Below are positions 22,187 through 34,127 of a stretch of DNA of 64,000 bases, in pieces. Source of the stretch: Gonocerus acuteangulatus. Taxonomy: Eukaryota; Arthropoda; Insecta; Hemiptera; Coreidae. Both the position numbers and the translations under genes were made by a program. The stretch lies in contig OX328124.1 of assembly GCA_946811695.1 (NCBI GenBank), forward strand, positions 55,372,603-55,436,602, in the 5' to 3' direction. How positions within the stretch are numbered: position 1 is the first letter of the stretch; each line of letters starts with the position of its first letter. A model generated the notes under the pieces. That model did no database searches and was not told where the DNA came from. It saw nothing but the letters and a program-made list of their open reading frames with translations.

Positions 22187-23010
22187 GTCCGACTCGCAAG
22201 AACTGCGGCATTTTAGCGCGGTTCCGTTCATATCCCTGGAGTCATTAGTAAAGGAATATAAGCATTTATGGGTAGATTTTTTCGTTCGAGAAAAATATAT
22301 AATAACATTTCAAAAAAAAGTTATTTATTGTATTAAAAATTTGGTGTATAAAAAATATATAGGAGCATATAATTACATAATTCAACCTAAAAGTATAGAG
22401 CTCAAAAGAAAAAAAGTCCGACTCGCAGGAACTGCGTCATCTTAGCGCGGTTCCATTTTATTTATTTATTTATTCATTTTATTTTATTTTTATTTTTATT
22501 TTTTATTTTTATTTTTTTTTTACGGCGCATCTACATCTAGGTCATTAGCGCCGTCATCCAGGGTGTAGCGAGGAATTTTACCAGCGAGCCGTGGGGTGAT
22601 AAAATTCATGCCGGAGGTTGGGAATCGAGCCCACCATTTCCTGCTTATGAATCCAAGGCGCTAGCCATTGGACCACGGGAGACCCCGGTTCCTGTTTATA
22701 TCCCTATTCTCATTTGAAAAGCATAGAATAGAAACAGATAATATTTTCCTCGGCCTTTGTTCAAAGGGGTTTATGGGTTTCATACGTTTCAATGAATTGG
22801 AAAATATCAAAAATTTTCACATATTCCTGTGTTATTTTACTATAGTAATAATTCTACAGATAAAATCAATTAAAAAATAAAATAAAAAAGTCCGACTCGC
22901 AGGAACTGCATCATCTTAGCGCGGTTCCTTTCTTATCTCCAGACTCATTTAAAATGAATAAAATAGAAGCTGTTATTATTTTGGATCCACATTTCTAGAA
23001 AGCATGAAGA
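22187..23010 (+). repeat. Three successive M-family 5' ends (M6a-c)
   Basis: GTCCGACTCGC begins at 22187, 22416 and 22890. Each is followed by the TTAGCGCGGTTCC arm and TATCCC/TATCTCC..TCATT sequence. The second copy is split by a SINE (22455-22685) and resumes at 22693. All are short 5' parts, which suggests repeated insertion or end duplication at one site. Confidence 0.7.
22455..22685 (-). mobile_element. tRNA-derived SINE (reverse), inserted in M6b
   Basis: On the minus strand the head reads TGGTCCAATGGCTAGCG (an A box like that of tRNA genes) and GGGCTCGATTCCC (a B box). A body follows, then the 3' hairpin module GGCGCTAATGACC..GATGCGCC, then an A-rich tail. CGGTTCC is duplicated at 22448-22454 and 22686-22692, and the M sequence is continuous across the site. 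This proves the SINE is younger than M6b. Confidence 0.85.
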
Positions 23011-23250
23011 TTAGCTAGTTAGCCGCCGAGGTGATAAGTAAAGCTGGAATGGTTGGGATTCGGCTAAAGAAACCTCAATACGATTTTTGTTAAAAAATCT
23101 ATATTTAGGACGTTTTGGCTACTCATTGGTAGCCTTCGTCAGCAATGAAAGTGCCGGGAGGCAGAGGAGGATCTTTACTTTCAAGAAAGGTCTTATTTAC
23201 AATCTTACCTGGATGGGTTCCCGCCCTAGGAAGGACCCCGCTAAGCATTT
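23010..23250. repeat. Fragment of the 37.2-kb MITE family
   Basis: GGTTGGGATTCGGCTA..GAAAC, then AAATCTATAT..GGACG and GCCTTCGTCAGCA match the 37210-37466 element (GGGATTCGGCTAGGAG, AAATCTATATTGGACGC, GTCTTCTTCAGCA). Only the left half is clear. Confidence 0.6.
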
Positions 23251-23279
23251 GAAAAGCTATATCTTGAAAATCCATATCT

Positions 23280-24028
23280 CTAAGATTAAATTGTTTTTCT
23301 TATTTTTCTTAACCTGATTTATTATCAAATATATGTATCCAACTATAAGCAGTTAAAAAATAACAAGGAATAAAAACAGACAAAAAGAACAGTTCGAATA
23401 AGCGAAATCAATTACTTTAAAGTTTTAAGCACTTATTTCTCCGATTGACATCGTATAATCAAAACTTTCATTAGAACCTTTTTTGTAGAGCATTTAGTAA
23501 GCTTTCTAATGGTATTCTTCCGTTTACCAAGATTCTCAACCTTTTTCGAGATATTAAGGAAAGTATACAAAGTTACCAAAACTTTTTATGTCTGTTAATA
23601 AAATATTTTATTCTAACCCTTCCTTAACTCCAAACGTAACAAAAATTTCAACATATTAGTTTTAATGAAAGTAGAACATGCAGAAAATGTTTCAACTGAA
23701 TCCCATGATCCTAAGTACCCAAACCAAAAACGGTATTCAAAAACTATTTTTCCAATTTTCTCGAAAACGGTTAAAGCTATCGCCTTGAAAATGGTTTCAT
23801 TCGTTTTCCTAGCCCAAGAAGCCTATAAAACGAGTACTTACAAGCTTATGAACTCAAAAACGAACGTAAGCGTTACGATTTTTTTTGCGCGAATTTCGCC
23901 CCAAACGCCATCTTCCAGTGGGCGGATTCTGCTGGTTAACGAACTTGACCTTTCAAATTGGACGACGGATTTTTGTACCAAATTTCATCAAAATCGGACC
24001 ATCAGGGAAGCCAGAAATGAGCGAACAG

Positions 24029-24108
<80 letters not shown>

Positions 24109-24247
24109 AAATTTTAACCACCGTTATTTTCGGTCTCTAGGGGTTCTGAAACGCGAAATTTTCTAGTCGGCACTTCCGGATTGTTTCATTGTATCAACCC
24201 TATAAGCGGGGTTCCTCCCTATGGGGGAGGGAGGAACCGCGCTAAAA
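23280..24247 (+). repeat. M-family element, copy M7
   Basis: A well-preserved copy of the M body and 3' end. The (TA)n-rich array is at 24033-24108. The 3' hairpin arms are 24210-24220 and 24228-24238, and the copy ends GCGCTAAAA. The next copy (M8) follows in the same orientation about 60 bases later, so M7 and M8 form a tandem pair. Open frames here come from conserved repeat sequence and (TA)n, not a gene. Confidence 0.82.
24033..24108. repeat. Interrupted (TA)n array inside M7
   Basis: TA runs broken by AAATATATACAT near the middle. Confidence 0.95.
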
Positions 24248-24309
24248 ACCAACAGCATAAAGGCAATTGAAAATATTCAAAAGACGTCATCGAATCTCTT
24301 TCTCTTGGC

Positions 24310-25057
24310 AAGCTATATTTCTAAAAATGAATTGTTTTTCTTATTTTGCCTAATCTGTCTTATTGTAAAGTACATTATCCAGCTATAAGCAATTAAAAAA
24401 TAACAAGGAATAAAAACAGACAAAAAGAACAGTTCGAATAAGCAAAATCAATTACATTAATGTTTTAAGCACTTATTTCTCCGATTGACATCGCTTGATT
24501 AAAACTTTCATGAGAATCTTTTTTGTAGAGCATTTAGTAAGCTTTCTAATGGTATTCTTTTGTTTATCAAGATTCTCAACCTTTTTCAAGATATTAAGGA
24601 AAATATACAAAGTTACCAAAATTTTTTTATGTCTGTTAATAAAATATTTTATTCTAACCCTTCCTTAACTCCAAACGCAACCAAAATTTCAACATATTAG
24701 TTTTAATGATAGTAAAACATGCAGAAAATGTTTCAACTGAATCCCATGATTCTAAGTTCCCAAACGGTATTCAAAAATTATTTTTCCAATTTTCTCAAAA
24801 ACGGTTAAAGCTATCGCCTTGAAAACGGTTTCATTCGTTTTCCTAGCCAAAGAAGCATATAAAACGAGTACTTACAAGCTTATGAACTCAAAAACGTAAG
24901 CGTTACGATTTTTTTGCGCGAATTTCGCCCCAAACGCCATCTTCCAGTGGGCGGATTTTGCTGGTTAACGAACTTGACCTTTCAAATCGGGCGACAGATT
25001 TTTGTACCAAATTTCATCAAAATCGGACCATTAGGGAGGCCAGAAATCCGCGAACAG

Positions 25058-25095
<38 letters not shown>

Positions 25096-25190
25096 TAATT
25101 TTAACCACCGTTATATTCGGTCTCTAGGGGTTCTGAAACGCGAAATTTTCTAGACGGCACTCTATCAGGGAGGGAGGAACCGCGCTAAAA
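24310..25190 (+). repeat. M-family element, copy M8
   Basis: Closely matches M7 throughout, with a shorter (TA)n (25063-25094). The left arm of the terminal hairpin is deleted (TCTATCAGGG..AGGGAGGAACC), but the end GCGCTAAAA at 25182-25190 is kept. Confidence 0.8.
25063..25094. repeat. (TA)n microsatellite inside M8
   Basis: About 16 TA units, the shortest array of the M copies. Confidence 0.95.
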
Positions 25191-25207
25191 GTAAATAAAT
25201 AATAAAA

Positions 25208-25849
25208 TTCCGTCACGCAGGAGCTGCATAACTAAGCACTTTCCTCAGAATTGGGTAGTGTCGAGTGCATTCCTGAATAATTTGCTTAAAATAACCTATA
25301 TAGATAAATAAAATAAAAACATAATAACACCTGTTTCAATTCAATTCAAACATAGTACAAAGTAAATCCCCCCCCCTTCCGATAGACCCATTTAGTTCAT
25401 TTTTACAACACTTCTTCCTTATTAGATACCCAGGACAGATTCCTCGTTTCGTTACAATAAAGCAGAAATTACGACCGGTATGAGCAAATTAGTAATTTGG
25501 GTCCGGAGTAAACCCCCCTCCGAATGAACCGATTTAGTTTATTTTTACAACACATTTTTCTCTTTAGTTGACCAGAACGAATACCGAGTTTCGTTGAAAT
25601 ATAACAAAAATTATGAATGGTATTGGCAAATAACTACTTTGGCTCCGGAGTAAACCCTCTCTCCAGATGGACTGATTTTGTTGGTTAACGAACTCGTATA
25701 ATCGTTTGATTGGGGAATACTACATACCAAGTTTCGTGGGGAAGAAACAAAAACTGTGGCCGGTATCTTGCTAACGGACGCATATATAACTATATAACTA
25801 CTTGAGAGCAACCTCAATAGCTACTTTCCTTTGGAGGAAAGTGCTAAAA
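25208..25849 (+). repeat. N-family element, copy N1
   Basis: Begins near TCACGCAGGAGCTGCATAAC with the arm TAAGCACTTTCCTC and ends with a perfect hairpin, ACTTTCCT (25823-25830) / AGGAAAGT (25835-25842), followed by GCTAAAA. The middle holds about three degenerate units of roughly 120 bases, each with GGAGTAAACCC and CCAAGTTTCGT-like or CGAGTTTCGTT-like parts. Non-coding. Layout parallels family M. Confidence 0.75.
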
Positions 25850-25992
25850 TTAAGCACTTTAAAATTTGAAATTTTAAAGTGAGGTAAATACGAAAAAAAA
25901 TCTGAACTTTGCAAGAATACCGAGAAATAAAAGCAGAGAAATAGATTCGTTCAAATGAGATAAACCAACTGCTTTAAAGTTTTAAGGAGTTA

Positions 25993-26134
25993 TTAGCACT
26001 TTCCTCCGAAGGAAAGTAGCTATTGAGGTTGCACTCATGACGTAATTTTTGAAAAATGTCTTCAAATCTTTATCGATCCTACCTAGTAGACATCGAAAAT
26101 GACCCCCGTTAAAATGTATATATATATATCTATA

Positions 26135-26197
<63 letters not shown>

Positions 26198-26770
26198 CTG
26201 TCAGCACGATAGCGGCCAGAGATTCCGTTTTTTCGTCACGAAACTTGGTATATAGCATTCAATTAGGAAACGATTGAACGAGTTCGTTCGTTAACCACCA
26301 AAATCGGTACACTGGAAGGGGGGGGGGGGTTACCCCGGACCCAAAACACTAATTTGACCATGACAGCCGTAATATTTGTTATATTTCAACGAAACTTGGT
26401 AATATAGAGAGAAAAGTAAGAAGTAAAAATAAACTAAATCGGTTCATTAGGAGGGGGGGGGGGTATTTGGACCCACAATACCAATTCACCACTACCAGCC
26501 GTGATTTTTCTTATATTTCCACGAAACTCGGTAAAATTCGTAGTGCTAATCTAAAGGTAGAAACGTGTTGTAAAAATAAACTAAATCGGTTCATTAGGAT
26601 GGGAGTGGGGGTTTACTCCGTAACCAAATTACTAATATACTCATACCGGTCGTAATTTCTGCAGTATTGTAACGAAACGCGGTATAAATCTTGGTTAACT
26701 TATCAGGAAGAAGTGTTGTAAAAATAAAACTAAATCGATCTATCGGAAAGGAGGGTTTACTTCCTACTTA
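25993..26770 (-). repeat. N-family element, copy N2 (reverse), nested in M9
   Basis: In reverse the 3' end is TTAGCACTTTCCT at 25993-26005, with a hairpin of the same arms around CCGA. A (TA)n array occupies 26117-26189, and four degenerate units of about 120 bases follow, each with a G-run and GTTTACTCCG/GTATTTGGACCC-like sequence. It is inverted relative to N1 and has one more unit, so the unit number varies. The 5' end is unclear. Confidence 0.65.
26117..26189. repeat. (TA)n microsatellite inside N2
   Basis: TA run with short interruptions (TCTATATGCA) at its left side, then GTGTGTGTC. Confidence 0.95.
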
Positions 26771-27089
26771 GCCCGCCCGACGCTGGTTCACAAAGCCGCC
26801 GCTAGTAGCGCTTTCTACCACTAGGGGAACTGTATCCTCTCCCTGCGTCAGTTCAAAAGATGAAAATATGAAGTTCTTATGTATTTATTAAGCTCATTAC
26901 GAAAGTAAAAGGGAAATATTCATATTTTTATTTTATTTATATAGGTCCTTGAATTAATTATTTAGTATGCAGTCTACACTATGACTGATTTTGTAGAAAA
27001 TTTAGTAGGTAAGCTTCCAAATGGTCATCTTCCGCTTACCTATCAAATTAGACGAACAATTTTTTATGTACCAAATTTCATCAAAATCG

Positions 27090-27091
<2 letters not shown>

Positions 27092-27151
<60 letters not shown>
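27092..27151. repeat. (TA)n microsatellite inside M9
   Basis: About 29 TA units directly after CAAAATCGGAC. Confidence 0.95.
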
Positions 27152-27154
<3 letters not shown>

Positions 27155-27289
27155 AAACCTTCAAATTCTAAAACGTAAAATTTTCTAGCCAGGAATCGGA
27201 ATTGCTGAGATTGCGTCATGAGTTCAACATTATAAGCGAGGTTCCTCGCTATGGAGGGAGAGAGGAACCACGCGCTAAAAGTAGATATT

Positions 27290-28960
27290 TCCTCAACGCA
27301 CGTGGGACTTTTCAAAGAAACATTAATTTTCTTTATATATTTGAATTTATTTTGTTATGGGAAAACATCTGTGTCGCCTTTAGCACCGAAATATAAACAT
27401 GTTTTTCTCTTTCTGAAAGTACTTAATTCATATCTTTATGGATCCTACCTTCCAGGTACCTGAAAATTACCACCATGAAAATTGTTATATATAGTAAAAA
27501 TAGAGGTATTTAACGTACAAAAATGCAATATAGCGTTCTTATAAGTCTTCTTTGACCACCTGAGCAATTTTTGTTATCATTGTTTTTATTACACCCTTTA
27601 AATTATTCTTATAATTTCTATATCATGAGATTGGTTTAAAGTGGGAGGAGGGGTATTGAGGTCAGGTGCGATTCTGAAGTAACTTGAGGGTGGGGCCTGG
27701 CGAAATGCGACAGTCTGGGAAGAGGGTTGTGGTCAATGCCAAAGGGTTGAAGTGGGTTTCGGACTTAAGGCCACCTTCTGAAAACCTGTTTCCTTTCGGC
27801 GTCTTATTGATCAAGACACTTTTTTCCTTCAAAATACATTTTTGTTTGGAGTTAATTGATATTTGAATAGTTCCTTTTATTTCTAGGATCCCAGAAAAAT
27901 AAATATGTACATATTCATTAAAATGATTTAATTGACATCTTATAAAAATGCAAAAATTACTTTAGAACAAAAAAAAATAAATAAATAAAACAACAAAAGC
28001 ATAATTGTGAGAAATTATTATTGTTCAGAAAAATTAACTCACCAGCCTGGAATTTAAACCCTGTTCATCCCGATTCACGCTAGGCTATGTTGCCAGCTAT
28101 GCTTGCAACTTATATTCGGATAGACGACATAGGACCATTCATAACTGAAACCAGACTGAACAGTTGTTTTAATGACTGACTCTTGCTAATTTTTAGTGTT
28201 CAATTTTATGTGGTTTTTATTTAATTTTCTTCGAACTCTGCATTAACAAAAGTTGGAATTTTTCTATTTGAGTTTATTTAGTTTCTCTACCCCTTATGAG
28301 TGAAGAATATCTTCAGGGCTGCAGTCACAACCATTGATGGCACCACCCAACCTGCTATAATTGTTGCTAAGGCTTCTTTACTCCGGGAGTATTCTATAGA
28401 TTATAAATAATTCATTTTCTTTTGTATTTATCTTCTTTTTTCTACTAGTCATTTTTAATTACGTTAAGTTTTTGTATATAAAGTATATCTTACTTCATGT
28501 GTAAGGAAAATAAAATTATAATTGGGCCTAAACAAACCTGGTCGAAGGACAAAAAAAAAAAATGTTATTATGAGTTTAGCTTGTAATACATAAAAGAAAG
28601 GTTTTCGCGATTTCAGTTTTTTTAAGGCCTGTATTTTTATTAAACGTATCTGTACTCATATAAAAGCTAAGTTCCTGAGGAAAAAGTATCATACTTATGG
28701 AAAAGTTCAACGAAAAAGATTGAATCTGGGAAAAATAAAATATTTCGAAAATTATGAAATTGAATTTTCATTACATAGATCGCTAGCCTTGTAAATTCAT
28801 TCAGTGTACTGAGCGTGAACAAAGGAACGAATTAGCAAATGAAAATGTAACTCAGGCTAAAAGAATATTTATTTATTTAACTTAACGTCCATTATTATTT
28901 TAAAAACTATTTCAATCGGCAAATACATCAAAAATTTCTCCTCCATGTGTGAGTCCTACA
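27290..28960. other. Spacer with one shared repeat block
   Basis: No gene seen. The block at about 27655-27780 (TTGAGGTCAGGTGCGA, GAAGTAACTTGAGG, GGCGAAAT) is shared with 43318-43440, so it is a dispersed repeat of unknown type. Confidence 0.55.
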
Positions 28961-28971
28961 TTTAATCGCTA

Positions 28972-29198
28972 CCGTAAAATGGGGTCACATTAATATAGTA
29001 TGATGAAATTGGTAAAAAACCTATACTGCAAGGGTATTTTCATTTACTGATACCAAAGGGTCGAGCCTTGGCCAAAGAGTGCGAAAAGACAAATACATAC
29101 CTATATATAAATAAATATATTAAAAAAATGGAAAATATCCTAGCAGTATAGGTTTGTACCAATTTCACCACACTGTACTAATGTGACCTATTTTACGC
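28972..29198. mobile_element. MITE with about 60-bp inverted repeats, TA target
   Basis: The left end CCGTAAAATGGGGTCACATT and the right end, in reverse GCGTAAAATAGGTCACATT, match. Pairing continues through GATGAAATTGGTA..CCTATACTGC. TA lies outside each end (28970-28971, 29199-29200), which fits the Tc1/mariner superfamily. 227 bp, non-coding. Confidence 0.75.
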
Positions 29199-29200
29199 TA

Positions 29201-29560
29201 TTTACAAGACAAAAATATGTGTTCAATGTTTTATGTGTGCAAGCCATTTCTACAGTCATTTTAGATGACTGATTTGCTTTAATTGCCACAGGTTTTGCCA
29301 CGGAAAACGTCAATTCGTTAGTGGTTGGTTTGTGTTAGCCAAGCAGGAGGGAGAATATGAGTTGATTGTAGGGGGCCACGTCTTGCCTGTTTCTCTATAT
29401 GGACATTGTACAGTTACTCGGAGGTGGCCTCAGCATTACAAAGTAAAAATATAATCCGAAAAACTGACTTCTCTAATATAAGCTCTTACTGAAAAAATAA
29501 TTCTCCAGAATTAGCAATAGGTAAGGAGGGCCACGGATAGTCATTACAGGTAACTTTTCT
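29201..29560. other. Spacer without recognised feature
   Basis: Nothing supported. Confidence 0.4.
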
Positions 29561-29885
29561 TTTTTTTTTCATAGTAGTTTAAATGCCAGTCAACCACTAT
29601 TGGGTCATTTGTGCCTCCTGGTCGGTCCGTTGGTAGCATCGAAAGATGAGACAGAGCCCGACGGCCAGCGGGAGGCGGACCCAGCCAAGGTCGAGGAGAG
29701 TCCCCCGTGCCAGTTCTACCTTAGTGGCCCGCATCTGGTGACTGGCTGCTAGGTCTATGATAGAAGGTGTGCTTGCTGGTGCCAGGGCAACCAAACCTTC
29801 GCAGACCGCATGGGGGGGGGCTCGTCCTCAACCCATCGCTTCCGCCGACCCACGCGCCCCGCCTCCGCCCCGAACGCCACCAACA
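29561..29885 (-). mobile_element. GC-rich retroposed segment with poly(T) on the plus strand
   Basis: A strongly GC-rich block (about 29600-29880) in AT-rich DNA ends in a T run at about 29558-29569, i.e. a 3' poly(A) on the minus strand. This looks like a SINE or other retrocopy. The reading frame across it has no recognisable domain, and I found no second copy here. Confidence 0.45.
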
Positions 29886-30149
29886 GTTAAAACAAAAAAT
29901 ATGTTTAACGAAATTTTGGATAGTTAATGTATTAATAATTTAAAGTTAATCAATTAATAATAGAATACAGTTCTTTTTTTAAGAGAATAATATTTTTTTC
30001 GCTAGCATTAGAAAATTAGTTATTAATTACATAAATATTTAGTTCTACATATATTTAGAGAATATTAAGTGGAAATGTTTATAGGAATTTATTTAAAAAG
30101 CCAATACACTTTATAATAATCGTTCATTAGGTAAATGATTTGACTTTAT

Positions 30150-33100
30150 GATAAAGTACAGCTAAACCCAGCGCTAAATTTTGTTTTTCAAATTGGTTTT
30201 ATCAAAAAAAGAAAAAAGGTTAGACAGATGGACCGAATTATTGCCTAGTAGCTCTCTAAGATGTATCGGGAGACTCAGTCGAACTCGCTCGTCTTCATAT
30301 GCCCTACACTCCGTCAGGATATGCTTTACGTGAGGGGCACGCCGCAAACCTCGCACTCCGGAGGCTCCCTCCTCTCCATGAGATAGCCGTGCGTCAGTCT
30401 TGTGTGGCCTATCCGTAATCTTGAGAGGATCACTGATTCCCTCCTGTTATCCCGCTCCGAACTAGTCCACTTACTCACTTCATCTTTAATTTCCCTGAGT
30501 TTATCTCCCAATTCCATATGAATCCATTCTCTTTGCCAAATCCTTATTGCTTCAGACTTAACTACAGAATTAATGACACTGAGTGGGATATCTGGTAATT
30601 TAAAACCGCTTATAGAAGCGTTTTTTGCGAGCTCATCAACTACTGAATTTTCTTTAATATCACAATGACCAGGGATCCAGATGAAATTAATTTTGAACAT
30701 TTTTTTATTTAATTCATAAATACTGTACAAAATGTCAGAAATCATACTATCATGGGTGTAAATATTCTGTAAACTAATTATAGATGACAATGAATGAGTC
30801 CAAATAATGACATTAGAATGGCTAGGTGGAATAATATTTAATGCTTTCTTAATTGCTAACAGTTCGGCGGAAAAACTGGAACCATTGAAGGTGAGAGCGA
30901 AAACAAGTATTTTCGTCCTTCGCAGAGGGCGGCAGCTCCCACACCTTTAGCACTTTTCGACCCATCTGTATATATGTACGTGGAAGGAGGCAAACTTGCT
31001 TTAATTTTATTTAACTCTGCAGAGTACAAATATGGCGGAGCTTCTTTTTTTATGTATTTAGTAAGTGTTAAGTTAATACGGGAGGTACAAGAGTCCAAGG
31101 CGGAATTTGAAGAGTTGAAGAAATTAAAATTTTTTCGTATTTTAAATTTATATTTGATAGAAACAATTCAGCTCTAGCGGGGAAGGGTGCTTTATTATAG
31201 GCCATGTAATCGTTCTCCCAGTTAGTTTCCAAAATATTGTAATTAAGAGGATGACGAGGTTGAGATTTGACAGATAGATAATATTTAGTTGTTAGAATTT
31301 CTCTCCTGTACTTGAGGGGCAATTCTCCAGCATCTAAGAGCAGACTTGGGGCTGGACTAGAGCGAAAGGCCCCCTAGCTATTTTATCCCAGAATGTTGTA
31401 CGGGATCAAGCATTTGAAGAATACGAGGGCTCGCTGACCCATACGCCATACATCCATAATCCAGCTTAGATCTGATCAGTGATCGGTACAGCATCAACAT
31501 ACTTGTTCGATCACCTCCCCAGTGAGTGTTACTCAGTAATCTAAGCAGGTTTAGGGATCTATTACAATTATACTTGAGGTCTTTAATATGAGGTAACCAA
31601 GTGAGATGTTTATCTATAGTTAACCCTAAATATTTTATGGAGTCAGCTGTTTCTAAAACTATTCCGTCCAAGATGAGGTCTCTCATAGTATTCGGTGTTC
31701 GTTTATTAAAGAGAATATTTTTAGATTTTTGAGCATATATTTTGAACCCATGATTTTTCATCCACAGATTGATTTTGTTTAGAGCCTTCTGCATACATTC
31801 ATAAAGGGTATCTACATTTTCACCTAAAGAATAAATTATTACGTCATCGGCAAATAACATAATTTGTATCTCCCTAGAAATTTCTCTTCTTAACCCATGC
31901 ATGGCTAACAAAAATAATTTTGCACTGGAGACGCCTCCCTGTATCACACCATTTTCCTGACTAACTTCATCAGAGTATATTGAGCCAATCCTAACATGAA
32001 AAGTCCTTGAATTGAGAAAGTTCTCGAATAACTTTAACATATTCCCGTCTATCCCACATTCATTTAAAGTATTTAAAACTGATCTTCTCCATACTCTATC
32101 AAATGCGCACTCAATATCAATAAGAACTGCTAATAATTTTTTTTTTTGCCATTCATCTATTATACCTTCTTTTTCAAGATACCGTTCTATGCGGTTCATA
32201 ACTAATTTCTCCAGCAATTTACTAAGAGAACAGGTCAGCGAAATAGGTCTACAGCTTGTTACTTGGTGGGAAGGTTTATCTTTTTTTGGAATAGGGACAA
32301 TAACAGCTTTTCTCCACAAGTCTGGAAATAAACCTGATTTGTATATTTCATTAAAAATTTTGAGTAAAAATGATTTATTGTTAGGACTTCAATTTTTATA
32401 CATTGAAATACATATGTTGTCGGGTCCAGGAGAAGTGTCCTTTCTAGATTTGAGTGCTATTTCAAATTCATGGAAGGTGAATGGGATATTAAGGATATTT
32501 AGAGGGTTAGGGGAAATATGTAGTGGTGTAGTTTCGATGGTACGTTTATGTTTTATGAATTCTGGGGTACAATTTGAATTGGAAGAATTATTGTGGAAAT
32601 GATTAGCAAAAACATTTGCCATTTCGAGTGGATCAGTTATTATTTTATTTGTAGTTTTAATTATAGACGGGATTGAAGAGGATTTAAAACCCATAATTTT
32701 TCGGACAACGTTCCAAACTTCTTTAGAAGTAGTGTTGAAGTTTATTTTGGAAATGAAATTTTGCCAGGATGTCTTTTTTGCTGCCTTTATAGTGTATCTG
32801 GCATGCTTTCTAGCTTCTTCGTATTTCTCTTAACTTTTTGAAGAAGGGTTAGACTTACATTTTTTTAAAGCGTTTTTTTCTTTTTTTCACTGCAGCATCA
32901 CAATCATTGTTCCACCAGGGAACGCCTACATTTTTTGGGGTTGACGTTGTTTTAGGAATGGATTCCGAGGCTGCTTCAAGAATTATATTGTTAATATTTT
33001 TAATAATATCATTAATATTCATTGTTAAATCAGTTTCTGAAATTTGCGCTAAATTTTCAAATTTAAGCCAATCAGCTTCATTTAGTTTCCATCTCTCCAG

Positions 33101-33640
33101 TTTGGTAGCTAAGGAATGTTTCTGACTACAATTTATTGTTATTGGAAGATGGTCGCTTCCATAAGAGTCCTCAAGGACCTGCCACGTTAGTCTAGGTGCT
33201 ATGCTTGGCGCGGCAAGACTTAGGTCTATGGAAGATAAATTCCTAGTACGTGTGCAAATGTAAGTGGGGGATAAATCGTTTAAAATTATTAAATTGTTTT
33301 CATTTATGAATTGTTCGACAATTTTTCCTCTAGAGTCAGTGTTGGCATTACTCCACCAACTAGAATGGGAATTAAAATCACAAGGAATTAGGACAGGTCC
33401 AGAAAGTTGTTTGAAAACATTTCTTAGGTCTTCGATAGTAAATGGATTTCCTGGGGGAACGTAAATATTACATAAGGTAAAGCTAAAAGGCCGAAAAACT
33501 TTAATAGCTATAATTTGGAGGTCTGAAACTATTGGAATAGGTAGGACTCGTAAATTTTCTTGAACGAAAATCCCTACGCCCCCGCAGGTTCGGCAGCCAA
33601 GGGTGAAGTCTTTACGGAAGGTTTTATAATTATTTATTCA
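30150..33640 (-). pseudogene. Decayed I-clade non-LTR retrotransposon ORF2
   Basis: In minus-strand order: endonuclease remnants (33640-32880), with a stretch translating as VPWWNNDC at the domain end; RT N-terminal part with PGPDNI (about 32389-32694); RT core (31378-32319) with CRPISLTCSLSKLLEK, DIECAFDRVW, GVIQGGVSSAKL and the catalytic FADD; then RNase H with YTDGSKSAKG (30856-31098) and IWIPGHCDIKEN (30326-30790); and finally RIGHTRLTHGYL, CEVC, and HILTEC (30174-30420). Several frameshifts split the frame, and the segment expected between the RT motifs (GFRxxRST) is deleted before KKLLAVLID. It cannot encode an active enzyme. ORF1 is not seen. Confidence 0.9.
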
Positions 33641-34127
33641 TTACAGGTAACATCGAAATAAAAAATTAAGTATATAATTATAATATAAAAATTAAAAAAT
33701 TATGTTGCATAAAAATTATTATATAATTCATATTTCTTCTCGAACCAAAAAACCAATTAGAATGTAAATATCAATAATTCTTATTTACGCCCATGTGAGA
33801 GGTTGACGACGAGTGTGTAATATCCGTTTACAGTTGGCTACTGCCAGTTTCCAGTGCTTTGCAAGCTTTCCAAAAGACTCAATATAACTGAAACGAGCTA
33901 ACATGACGCATTTGCGAGTTGGAACTTTTCTTTTTTCGCAGGTAGGTTTTTTTTTTTGTTTTTTGTTTTTTGTCTTCCAAGGAAAAAACTTTATGGTGAC
34001 CTATTTCTAATATAGCTCACAAACGTCTACAATTGTTTTTTTAAGGAACCCTAACGTGGAAATATTTCAAGATGAAACAGTTCTTCCCGTACATAGATTT
34101 TTCCTCCATCGTCCTTTATTAATTACT
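33641..34127. other. AT-rich spacer
   Basis: Nothing recognised. Confidence 0.4.

Larger units (their letters stand above)
25870..27280 (+). repeat. M-family element, copy M9, interrupted by N2
   Basis: 25870-25992 matches the M body up to TTTTAAG..TTATT. The M sequence resumes at about 26984 (TTTTGTAGA..ATTTAGTA) and runs through a (TA)n array to a hairpin (GGTTCCTC / GAGGAACC) and the end GCGCTAAAA at 27272-27280. The interruption contains N2. About 40 bases of M body are missing at the junction. Confidence 0.65.

Noticed and set aside
23885..24166. Open frames in M copies with VGGFCWLTNLTFQIGR-like peptides
   Set aside because: They run into (TA)n as IYIYIY, differ by indels among copies and have no start or domain; repeat sequence, not a gene.
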